Origin: Clostridia bacterium
GTDB taxonomy: Bacteria > Bacillota > Clostridia > Christensenellales > Borkfalkiaceae
Length of the DNA stretch: 64,000 nt
Assembly (NCBI GenBank): GCA_900769565.1
Contig: CAAGHC010000030.1
Span: forward strand, 4,242 to 68,241
Direction of reading: 5' to 3'
Of this stretch, positions 17,291 through 24,048 are shown one piece after another. Numbering within the stretch: position 1 is the stretch's first letter; every line of letters starts with the position of its first letter. Under the pieces are notes generated by a model. The model was not told the origin of the DNA and made no database searches. It saw only the letters and a program-made list of their open reading frames with translations. Made by a program: the position numbers and the translations under genes.

Positions 17291-19351
17291 TTATTTGTTT
17301 GCTTCTGCAATAATTTTTTCTTGCGCACCGTAAGGCACTTCTTCATACCTTAAGAACTCACACGCAAACTTACCACGACCTTGTGTCATACTGCGAAGGT
17401 CGGTTGCATATTTAAGCATTTCTGCAAGGGGTGCTTCAGCAGAAATAACTTGCAAGCCGTCAACCGTTTCCATGCCGAGTATTCTGCCACGGCGCTTATT
17501 CATATCGCCTAAAATATCGCCCGTATAGTTGTCGGGAACGGTAATTTCATAAGCGTAAACAGGTTCTAAAATAGTGGGTTTTGCTTTGCGAATACCTTCG
17601 TCATAAGCAAGTTTTGCAGCAGATATAAAGGCAACTTCCTTACTGTCAACAGGGTGTTCTTTTCCGTCGAAAAGCGTACACTTAAGGTTAACCATAGGAT
17701 AGCCTGCAAGCACGCCTTTTTGCATTGCTTCACGTAGTCCTTTTTCTGCGGCAACTGCAAACGGTTTACTTACAGCGCCACCAACTATTGCGTTAACGAA
17801 CTCAAATTCGCCGTCTTCTGCGCCCGATTCAAACTTAATGTTAACCACACCGAACTGACCTGCGCCACCCGATTGTTTTTTGTGCTTACCTTCGGCTTCT
17901 GCAACGCCCGTAATAGTTTCTTTAAACGCTACTTTAGGACTTCTTAATACTGCCTCGCAACCGAATTTGGACTTTAACTTCTTGCAAAGTATTTCTAGTT
18001 GAGTTTCGCCTTGACCACGGATTACCATTTCACCCGTGTCTTTATCTTTTTCTACCTTAAAGGTTAAATCTTCTTCAGCCAAACGGTTAAGACCTTGGAA
18101 AACCTTATCTTCTTCGCCACTCTTTGCAGCAGAGATTGCCATAGTGAGTACGGGCACGGGGAAAGGTATATCGTAGAACTTAATCTTGGTACTTTCGTCA
18201 CAAAGAGTATCGCCCGTATTAGTGTTTGAAAGTTTGTTTACAGCACCTATATCGCCTGCAACGAGTTCATCAACGGCTTCTTGCTTTTTGCCTTTCATAA
18301 CGTAAACGGTGTTAATACGTTCTTTTTCGCCCGTGGTAGCGTTGTATAAAGTCATACCACTCTTAAGCGTACCCGTGAACACACGCACCATGTTAAGTTT
18401 ACCAACGAACGGGTCGGCAACCGTCTTAAACACTTGCGCGGAAACAGGTTTACTCTCGTCGCAAACAACCGATAAAACTTCGCCACTTTGGTCGGTCGCC
18501 ATAACCGGACGCCTATCTAACGGCGACGGCAATAAGTCTACTATTTCGTACATAAGGTTGATAACGCCCATGTTTTGAAGAGCAGAGCCACCCATAATCG
18601 GAATAGTGTCACCAGATGCAAGACCACTTCTAACGCCTGCAACGATTTCGTCGTTAGTGAGTTCACCTTCTGAAAGATATTTATCAAGCAACGCTTCGCT
18701 AGACTCTGCAGCCGCTTCGGTAAGCGCTTCTTTAAGCATTTCAAGTTCGCTAGTCAAGTTTTCAGGCACGTCAATCGGATTTCTTCCACCCGAAGTAAAC
18801 TCAAACGCTTTACCGGATATTACCGAAACGTAACCTTTCATTTTACCGTCACGAATTATAGGCAAGTGAGTAGGTGAAATCTTTTTGCCGTACTTGTTTA
18901 CGAACGCCTCAACGGTCGCAACGTAGTTTGCGTTTTCCTTATCGATTCCGTTAACGAAAATCATAAGCGGAATATGACGACGGATGCAGTAGTCGATAGC
19001 CTTTTCTGCACCAACCGAAACGTCACCTGATGCATCAGCAACTAAAACTGCAGAACCTACTGCACGCATTGCAGATTCAAACTCGCCTTCAAAATCGTAA
19101 AAACCAGGCACGTCAACGATATTAATTTTAACGCCGTCCCAATGGGTGTAAGCGCACGCTAGAGAAATCGATATGCCCCTAGCCATTTCTTGTTCGTCAT
19201 GGTCCATAACGGTATTCTTGTCCGCCGTCTTACCTAGTCTATCTATGCTTTTACCATTGAAAAGTATAGCCTCTGCAAGTGAAGTCTTTCCTTCGCCACT
19301 ATGTCCTATAATAGCAATATTTCTGATATTTTCCGAATTTAATTTACCCAT
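17291..19351 (-). CDS. Elongation factor G-like GTPase (EF-G paralogue)
   Basis: 686-aa protein with the EF-G domain order (G domain, domains II-V), second to the true EF-G at 51130-53199. The GTPase motifs differ from true EF-G: P-loop GHSGEGKTSL instead of AHIDAGKTT; switch II DVPGFYDF instead of DTPGHVDF, so the catalytic His is replaced by Phe; and NGIDKENA instead of NKMD. Domain IV and V (GVLAGYPMVNLKCTLFDG, GDILGDMNKRRGRILGMETVDG, ATDLRSMTQGRGKF) are well kept. EF-G-like proteins with altered switch II occur widely in bacteria; their role in translation or ribosome recycling is unsettled. It has its own promoter. Confidence 0.88.
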   Translation of the reverse strand: MGKLNSENIRNIAIIGHSGEGKTSLAEAILFNGKSIDRLGKTADKNTVMDHDEQEMARGISISLACAYTHWDGVKINIVDVPGFYDFEGEFESAMRAVGSAVLVADASGDVSVGAEKAIDYCIRRHIPLMIFVNGIDKENANYVATVEAFVNKYGKKISPTHLPIIRDGKMKGYVSVISGKAFEFTSGGRNPIDVPENLTSELEMLKEALTEAAAESSEALLDKYLSEGELTNDEIVAGVRSGLASGDTIPIMGGSALQNMGVINLMYEIVDLLPSPLDRRPVMATDQSGEVLSVVCDESKPVSAQVFKTVADPFVGKLNMVRVFTGTLKSGMTLYNATTGEKERINTVYVMKGKKQEAVDELVAGDIGAVNKLSNTNTGDTLCDESTKIKFYDIPFPVPVLTMAISAAKSGEEDKVFQGLNRLAEEDLTFKVEKDKDTGEMVIRGQGETQLEILCKKLKSKFGCEAVLRSPKVAFKETITGVAEAEGKHKKQSGGAGQFGVVNIKFESGAEDGEFEFVNAIVGGAVSKPFAVAAEKGLREAMQKGVLAGYPMVNLKCTLFDGKEHPVDSKEVAFISAAKLAYDEGIRKAKPTILEPVYAYEITVPDNYTGDILGDMNKRRGRILGMETVDGLQVISAEAPLAEMLKYATDLRSMTQGRGKFACEFLRYEEVPYGAQEKIIAEANK

Positions 19352-19410
19352 AATCTTTGTCCCCCTTTAATTTTCTACGTGGTAAATTCCGTTTAACAAA
19401 CGTCTTAAAC

Positions 19411-19439
19411 ATTATAACCCAAAATCTTCCACTTTTCAA
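19411..19439 (-). promoter_or_regulatory. Promoter of the EF-G-like gene
   Basis: TTGAAA (19439-19434), 17-base spacer and TATAAT (19416-19411) on the minus strand, about 60 bases before ATG 19351. Confidence 0.82.
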
Positions 19440-19484
19440 GGGGGTTTTTAAAAATAATTTTAGTTTTTTCTTCCCCCCCCTTAA

Positions 19485-19976
19485 TCAGTAATCGTCGGTA
19501 TCTATTCTTACGCCTTGGGAAGTGAATATATTTTTACACGAATCTTTTTGTGGATAGCACGTTTGTTCACAAGGGTTTGGTGGACAAGGTGGTGGGCACG
19601 GTTGAACACAATTTGACGGTGGGCAAGGTGGCGGACATGGTGGACATGGTGGTTTAGGCGGACATGGTGGACTCGGGGGCTGATGATTTTGCTTTTTATG
19701 TGAATTCGCACCTATGGACGACGAACATACTTCCCCACAATTTATATCTACTAAAATCACGTCTCCGCCTATTCTTATAATTCTGCTTTCGTCTATGTAA
19801 AGTTCGCTTTTATCAAAAATCCTTAAAATACCTTTTACCCTTCTGCCAGGGACTATTATCCCCACCAAAACGCCTTCGGGAAAGGATAATCTTAAGTCGA
19901 TTATTCTGCCCAAGCATCTACCGTCAGTAACGTTTATCACGTCACGCTTTTTAAGTTCACTATAAGTCAATTCCAT
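19485..19976 (-). CDS. ylmC: YlmC/YmxH-type PRC-barrel sporulation protein with Pro-Cys-rich tail
   Basis: Residues 1-82 are a PRC-barrel of the YlmC/YmxH type (YSELKKRDVINVTDGRCLGRIIDLRLSFPEGVLVGIIVPG, then VDINCGEV). In Bacillus the gene lies just downstream of sigG, as here (sigG 3' end at 20065), which supports both calls. Residues 93-150 are unusual: a low-complexity tail of repeated PPCPP units with over ten cysteines, ending in KNIFTSQGVRIDTDDY. YlmC proteins normally stop after the barrel at 80-90 residues. The tail could form disulfides or bind metal, as in cysteine-rich spore coat proteins; that is inference. Confidence 0.85.
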   Translation of the reverse strand: MELTYSELKKRDVINVTDGRCLGRIIDLRLSFPEGVLVGIIVPGRRVKGILRIFDKSELYIDESRIIRIGGDVILVDINCGEVCSSSIGANSHKKQNHQPPSPPCPPKPPCPPCPPPCPPSNCVQPCPPPCPPNPCEQTCYPQKDSCKNIFTSQGVRIDTDDY

Positions 19977-20019
19977 ACTTTTATAATATGCAGGGGTAGG
20001 TTAAAGGTAGCACTTAAAA

Positions 20020-20059
20020 ATAAAAAATTCCCGATAGCCGAAAATAATCGACTATCGGG
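20020..20059 (-). terminator. Terminator after sigG
   Basis: CCCGATAG and CTATCGGG form an 8-bp stem on the minus strand, followed by AATTTTTTATTTTT. It directly follows the sigG stop codon at 20065. Confidence 0.85.
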
Positions 20060-20064
20060 ACTAG

Positions 20065-20556
20065 TTAAATTCTTAAACTGTTCTTTATGGTAGAAAGCGC
20101 CGTCTTTTCAAGCCTACTTACTTGGGCTTGACTTATGCCTACTTCTTCGCTAATTTCAGTTTGCGTTTTTCCCTCGTAGTAGCGAAGATAGATTATTTTC
20201 TTTTCTCTATCTCCTAAAAAGCCCATGGCGTTATCTAGCGCAACTTTTTCCGTCCAGTTTTCGTCCGTATTTTTTTGGTCGCCAAGTTGGTCCATTAAAA
20301 GCAACGTGTCCCCACCCTTATTATACACGGGGTCAAAAAGTGAAACGGTGTCTGAAATAGCGTCTAGCGCATACACTACTTCGGAAACGGCAACGTTCAT
20401 CTCGCTTGCAATTCTGTCAATGGTCGCCTCTTCGTCCCGCTTTTCAATCTCGCCACGAGTTTTCAAAACTTGGTACGCCGTATCCCTTATACTTCTTGAA
20501 ACACGAAGTGAATTGCCGTCACGAAGAAACCGTTTTATCTCGCCTATAATCATAGG
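20065..20556 (-). CDS. sigG: RNA polymerase sigma-G, 3' part of interrupted gene (residues 95-257)
   Basis: C-terminal two thirds of the forespore sigma factor. Sequence from MIIGEIKRFLRDGNSLRVSRSIRDTAYQVL (end of region 2, region 3) through DTVSLFDPVYNKGGDTLLLMDQLGD, a SigG-specific segment, to region 4 with REKKIIYLRYYEGKTQTEISEEVGISQAQVSRLEK, the HTH that reads -35 sites. The open frame can start at ATG 20553, but no ribosome site precedes it, so it is probably not translated alone. The missing first 94 codons lie at 25323-25042 in the same orientation. Joined at the CC of 20555-20556 they give one 257-aa SigG; B. subtilis SigG is close to that length. Region 4 is intact, so the damage is the insertion only. 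Confidence 0.95.
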   Translation of the reverse strand, partial: PMIIGEIKRFLRDGNSLRVSRSIRDTAYQVLKTRGEIEKRDEEATIDRIASEMNVAVSEVVYALDAISDTVSLFDPVYNKGGDTLLLMDQLGDQKNTDENWTEKVALDNAMGFLGDREKKIIYLRYYEGKTQTEISEEVGISQAQVSRLEKTALSTIKNSLRI

Positions 20557-20577
20557 AATAACGTTAGTGTAGCGAAA
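20541..20577. other. Attachment site attR at the sigG 3' junction
   Basis: Core dinucleotide GG on the plus strand (CC on minus) at 20555-20556. Left of it is sigG sequence (ATG ATT ATA GGC on minus). Right of it, six bases away, is the element arm GTTAGTGTAGCGAAA (20563-20577). The same arm occurs at the other end at the same distance from its core, with 13 of 15 bases identical. Confidence 0.85.
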
Positions 20578-20673
20578 CTTTGCTATAAATATTAGGGCAT
20601 CTCCTAATGCCCTTATTATAACACATTTCTTGTCTTTTTTCTACTGTTTTCTACGTAATTTTGATTTCCATAT

Positions 20674-21077
20674 TTAACCAATGCTTTTAATGAACGATAA
20701 ATCGCTATATTTATTTTTATAGAGATATACGTCAATATTGCCACTTGTTATTACAACCTTTTGAACAAGCTCTCGCATAACATTTTGTTTTTGTTTTGCG
20801 GTCATCTCTCCCCACGTTGAAGGTAATGTCCTTAATAAGTTTATTCTATCTTCAATGCTTGCAGTTATCCATCATCCACAAAAACAACGGGGTTTGAAAT
20901 ATCATAAGCCTGAACATATCTTTTGATTGCATCAAACTGAAAATCCAAACCATAGCCATCTTGCGCTTGCATATCGGTTGATACACGCAAATAGATTGCA
21001 GTTATATCAGTTAAACTACTTGGAATATCATCATAAATCGGAAAGCAGAACTTTATATTCTTACTTTTTTCTTTCAC
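20674..21077 (-). pseudogene. Large serine recombinase, internal deletion plus frame change
   Basis: GTG at 21077 after GTAGGAGGAATAAACC opens a frame with the catalytic N-terminus of a serine recombinase: AIYLRVSTDMQAQDGYGLDFQFDAIKRY (the YxRVST motif with the nucleophile Ser) and VVFVDDG. It stops at 20865. In another frame, 20850-20674 encodes ITASIEDRINLL, LPSTWGEMTAKQKQNVMRELVQKVVI and NIDVYLYKN, which looks like the C-terminal coiled tail of the same family. Normal proteins of this type have about 450-550 aa; here roughly the first 69 and last 60 are left. The lost middle holds most of the catalytic domain, the recombinase domain and the zinc ribbon, so the product cannot act. Confidence 0.85.
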
Positions 21078-21089
21078 GGTTTATTCCTC

Positions 21090-21254
21090 CTACCCACAAT
21101 TTTTCTTTTGTTCTTCTTGTCTTTTTCTATATTCGTCTATTTTACTGTAATAGACTTGATTAACTAAATTGATTACATATTCGCTTACGCAAATATAATT
21201 TTTATAATCTTCTTTTTCAAGTTTTTTATCACCCATATAAATGGTTACTGTCAA
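21090..21254 (-). CDS. Small protein of unknown function, 54 aa
   Basis: I do not recognise it. TTG at 21254 follows AAGGAGG with good spacing and opens MTVTIYMGDKKLEKEDYKNYICVSEYVINLVNQVYYSKIDEYRKRQEEQKKNCG. An in-frame ATG at 21329 would add 25 residues but has no ribosome site. The C-terminal part is charged and helical. The stop codon lies 13 bases before the recombinase start, so the two were probably co-expressed; small genes in this position often assist recombination, which is only a suggestion. Confidence 0.6.
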   Translation of the reverse strand: MTVTIYMGDKKLEKEDYKNYICVSEYVINLVNQVYYSKIDEYRKRQEEQKKNCG

Positions 21255-21347
21255 ATATCTTACCTCCTTATCAGCAAATTCTTCAACCTTACGCTTGAAT
21301 GGTTGCCAACATAGGCGATTTTTAATCATTTATATAGTTTTTAGGTG

Positions 21348-21386
21348 ATAAAAAAAGGAACGATGAGCAACCTCAATGCGTTCCTT
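21348..21386 (-). terminator. Terminator between the RHH-like gene and the recombinase unit
   Basis: AAGGAACG and CGTTCCTT form an 8-bp stem with a 16-base loop on the minus strand, followed by TTTTTTTATC. A second small hairpin (CGTTTC-GATTAA-GAAACG) lies just before it at 21406-21423. The stretch 21255-21465 holds these structures and no gene that I can support. Confidence 0.75.
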
Positions 21387-21465
21387 ATCCATTCCGTAAG
21401 GTTCACGTTTCGATTAAGAAACGCATTAAAGTTTTAATCTCAAAATTCCTTTTAAGATTATCTAT

Positions 21466-21690
21466 TTAGTTGTTCGTGTTTTTGTTTTTATAATGTTCTT
21501 TCACAAGCTCATAGCTCAGATAAAGGAATTTTGCTTTGGAAAGTTTATTATCCCTCAAAAAACCATCAAGCTCTTCAGCAAATTCTCTTGGAACACTCGT
21601 TCCCCAAACCTTATTGGCTTCACGTCTTTCATCGTAATGAACTTCTTCATATTTACGACGAGCTTTTCTGATAGGTGTTTCTTTTTTCAT
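21466..21690 (-). CDS. Small ribbon-helix-helix-like protein, 74 aa
   Basis: A basic N-terminus (KKETPIRKARRKYEEVHYDERREANKVW) is followed by GTSVPREFAEELDGFLRDNKLSKAKFLYLSYELVKEHYKN, which has the strand-helix-helix pattern of Arc/CopG-type DNA-binding proteins (strand GTSVP, helix EFAEELDGFLRDN, helix SKAKFLYLSYELVKEHY). Such proteins are common regulators in conjugative and mobilisable elements. ATG at 21690 follows AAAGGAGAG. It is downstream of tnpV and could bind the palindrome at 22230-22247. Fold call by eye only. Confidence 0.6.
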   Translation of the reverse strand: MKKETPIRKARRKYEEVHYDERREANKVWGTSVPREFAEELDGFLRDNKLSKAKFLYLSYELVKEHYKNKNTNN

Positions 21691-21701
21691 ACAACTCTCC
21701 T

Positions 21702-21827
21702 TTATTTAGACGAGCAAATAGCCGTTACTATAATTCCGATTAAGGACATAATACCGTGTCCTATAATGAGAATACCTGCTAATCCATACCTAAACACTTT
21801 GCCTATAACATTAAATACTTTACCCAT
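21702..21827 (-). CDS. Small membrane peptide, 41 aa
   Basis: ATG at 21827 follows GGAGGTATATT. The product is 41 aa with one hydrophobic helix (about residues 14-36: GLAGILIIGHGIMSLIGIIV) and a TAICSSK tail. It lies 12 bases behind tnpV and 11 bases before the RHH-like gene, with good ribosome sites on both sides, so it looks like a true member of the unit. I do not recognise the family. Confidence 0.6.
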   Translation of the reverse strand: MGKVFNVIGKVFRYGLAGILIIGHGIMSLIGIIVTAICSSK

Positions 21828-21839
21828 AATATACCTCCG

Positions 21840-22205
21840 TTATATTGCATATACAAGTTCATTTAGAATTTCATTTTCTATAATGCCCTTGATTTCGGTT
21901 TCAATCTGCAAGTCCTTTATAAAGTCCCCCGTTTTCTTGAACCTTTCGGATTTAGATAGTTTAGCATACATCGTGTCATACAAATCAGCCGCTTGTCTAT
22001 CAATACCGTGTAAGTATTCGGGGAGTTGCCCTGCAAGAACCATCAACATTTCAGGCTTATTTTCTTCAATATGGATTCTTGCCAAAGAACCATACTTGCC
22101 GTAAACTTGTTTTTCGGGCTTTACAATTTTCTGATATTCCCGAACTTCTTTTACTGTAAGCTCTTCATTTTTTGCTACTCTTTCAAGTAATTTTGTCTTG
22201 TTCAT
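21840..22205 (-). CDS. tnpV: TnpV-like transposon protein
   Basis: 121 aa. The segment KPEKQVYGKYGSLARIHIEENKPEMLMVLAGQLPEYLHGIDRQAADLYDTMYAKL and the end NEILNELVYAI match the pattern of TnpV proteins (YGxxGxxRxxYLxEHxP...GxLxxYLxxIDxxAxxR, ending in ELVY-I). TnpV is carried by Tn4451/Tn4453-type mobilisable elements of Clostridia, which move by a large serine recombinase (TnpX); TnpV's own function is unknown. ATG at 22205 follows AGGAGGAGAAG. First gene after the promoter at 22242-22270. Confidence 0.85.
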   Translation of the reverse strand: MNKTKLLERVAKNEELTVKEVREYQKIVKPEKQVYGKYGSLARIHIEENKPEMLMVLAGQLPEYLHGIDRQAADLYDTMYAKLSKSERFKKTGDFIKDLQIETEIKGIIENEILNELVYAI

Positions 22206-22229
22206 AAAACTTCTCCTCCTGTCGGTGTT

Positions 22230-22270
22230 TATCGTATTAACACGATAGCACTTTGTTTTGTGTTTGTCAA
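22230..22270 (-). promoter_or_regulatory. Promoter of the tnpV unit with overlapping palindrome
   Basis: TTGACA (22270-22265), 17-base spacer, TATCGT (22247-22242) on the minus strand. The -10 is one arm of an 18-base near-palindrome TATCGT-N6-ACGATA (22230-22247; the inner six are TTAA-centred), which covers the expected start site. This is the layout of a repressor operator. Confidence 0.8.
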
Positions 22271-22322
22271 TAGTTTTTCGACACTTTTTTTAATTTTTTT
22301 CAAAAATTTTTCAATTATTTTC

Positions 22323-22354
22323 GGGCAAACACCCGTATTTCAGAGTGTTTGCCC
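22323..22354. terminator. Hairpin between the Cys-rich gene and the tnpV promoter
   Basis: GGGCAAACAC and GTGTTTGCCC form a perfect 10-bp stem with a 12-base loop. It follows the stop of the Cys-rich gene at 22374. A strong U tract is missing on the minus strand (GAAAATAATT), so termination there may be weak. Confidence 0.6.
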
Positions 22355-22373
22355 TATATATATAATGTTTACG

Positions 22374-23620
22374 TTATGTTACGAGCAAGGCTATCCCCTG
22401 CACAAGATAGGGAACTGCCACCAATATTGCGAAGATAACCACAAGACCGATACCATAGTTTACAAGCATTTTCTTTGCTTTTACCTTATCTTCGTTCTTG
22501 TTAGCAATAATAATCGCAATACCCATAGCAATACTCCATACTCCTGCTGTTGCAAGGAATACCCAAATCATATACGGGCTATATTCGTCAAAAAGATACG
22601 TCACATAGTTAGAAACCTTTTCGTACTGTTCGCCCAATTCTTGGTCGTAGGAATCAGCACAAATAATGCAAGCATAAGTTCTAATAATGTTTCCGTCTGC
22701 CGTTTCCACATCCGTAATCTCATAGTTGTGTCCGTGACAAGGAATTACCTCGATTTTCTCATAATCGCACTTAGTACAACCATAATATCTTTCGCCGTTT
22801 TCCGTACAGTTGGCTGCAAGCAAGACGTGTGTTTCAAGCGAGTGACCGCTTGGGCTTACAATATCGGTTCTATATTCATATTGACAGTCAAGACAAACGT
22901 GTAATACGCACCCCTCTTCCTCACAAGTCACGGGAACATAGCTTTCAACATAATCGTGTCCGTTTGCTTTCAACATAGTTGTTTTATATGTATCAGCGCA
23001 ACGAGAACAACATTGACCGATATCACAAAGAGCTTATATGTTTGACCTTGCGTTGTATTCGTTGTATAAGTCGTAATACCGTCTGAAAAGCTTGCCGTAT
23101 ATCTATTGCCACACTCATAAATCATCGGATATGTCCCGTCTATTTTATAGGCAATCGTCATCGAGTCCGATGCAGCAGTCACGGTATATAAAGTGCCGGT
23201 TACTGTTTCGTCAATCGTTGTATCGTATGCTTTTGATACGGCGTTAGCCATTGTTGTATCATTTGTAAACCAAATAGAATCTGCGCCATAAAGCAATTCC
23301 GTATTTATCGTTACCCCATTTACTTTTACTTCCACGTTAGGGATGTCATAAACGTGAGAACTTATAGGAATATAAAAATCGTGAACGCTTCCTTTTGCTC
23401 CTAATACTTCGTAGGATAGTTTTTCTTCTATTTGATAATCTGCAACCGTTGAAATGTCATACAATACGTTTTCTTTTACAATAACGTTTTCTTGCGTGTA
23501 TAGCGAATATGTTGGAAAATGTTCTTCGTAAGAAGCAGCATTAACTTGTCGAGAACCATCAAAGCTCACAACTAAAAAAAGAGAACAAAAAACTAAAACA
23601 AATGCTAATATTTTCTTCAT
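22374..23620 (-). pseudogene. Secreted, membrane-anchored CxxC-repeat protein, split by a 1-base frameshift
   Basis: ATG at 23620 (after TATAGGGA) starts a signal peptide (MKKILAFVLVFCSLFLVV, ending near VNAA) and an extracellular part of about 160 aa. The frame then runs out at 22970. In the next frame, starting at GCT 23032, the protein goes on as ALCDIGQCCSRCADTYKTT followed by LKANGHDYVESYVPVTC. From there on three units alternate CxxC pairs (CLDC, CTKC, CIIC) with GH (GHDY, GHSL, GHNY). It ends with two transmembrane helices (MIWVFLATAGVWSIAMGIAI and YGIGLVVIFAILVAVPYLV) separated by a basic loop. CSRC before GHDY completes the repeat pattern, so the two frames were one gene of about 415 codons. 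Loss of one G near 23032-23035 explains it. Zinc ribbon-like repeats are likely; function unknown. It may be a sequencing error. Confidence 0.75.
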
Positions 23621-24012
23621 ACAAGTCCCTATAAAGCACAAAAAGCCGCTAAACATACTGCTATATGTTCGACGGCTTTTAATTATTAAGTTCATTAGCA
23701 TAATAAAAAATGCCGCCCTCTTGCGAAAGCGGCACTGCAGATTATACCCTTTCACAAGTTACCACACTTCTTTTTTCGCTCACGTTTGCCTAAAAGGAAC
23801 ATAAACGGATTGGATATAATTCTACCGAAATTATACCCTTAAAGACAAACATATATAATTGAGCGAAGTCTAAAATACTCCTTGACAAAAATTATAAAAG
23901 AAAGTGTGGTACTATTATTATATCCCTTTTACATTAAAAAGTCAATCTGAAATGACGGGCATAAATTAAATTGCTGATTATCCCCCAAAAAATTATAACT
24001 CATATTAAAGAA
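23621..24012. other. Gene-free stretch with tandem hairpins and promoter-like motifs
   Basis: No gene seen. On the minus strand there are two terminator-type hairpins in a row: TGCCGC/GCGGCA with an inner GCAA loop at 23711-23734 followed by TTTTTTATT, and AAAAGCCG/CGGCTTTT with an inner AACATA/TATGTT at 23641-23680. AAGGGTATAAT occurs twice (near 23842 and 23748). One of them belongs to an inverted repeat GGGTATAATT-N7-AATTATATCC. The hairpins lie between any upstream promoter and the Cys-rich gene. Confidence 0.55.
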
Positions 24013-24041
24013 AAAGAACTGCCACTTTTTGACAGTTCTTT
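24013..24041 (-). terminator. Terminator after the repeat protein gene
   Basis: AAAGAACTG and CAGTTCTTT form a 9-bp stem (11-base loop) on the minus strand, followed by TTCTTTAAT. It lies seven bases past the stop of the gene at 24049. Confidence 0.75.
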
Positions 24042-24048
24042 CTTTTTG

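Noticed and set aside
19550..19680. Short tandem DNA repeat or CRISPR-like array in ylmC
   Set aside because: The repeated GGTGGACA units are in frame and encode the Pro-Cys tail; there are no unique spacers of constant length.
20065..20556. SigF or SigB fragment instead of SigG
   Set aside because: SLFDPVYNKGGDTLLLMDQ and the N-terminal NKVVICGVNT are characteristic of SigG, and ylmC is next to it.
23840..23960. Plus-strand promoter TTGACA near 23882
   Set aside because: No -10 at the right distance and no plus-strand gene follows.
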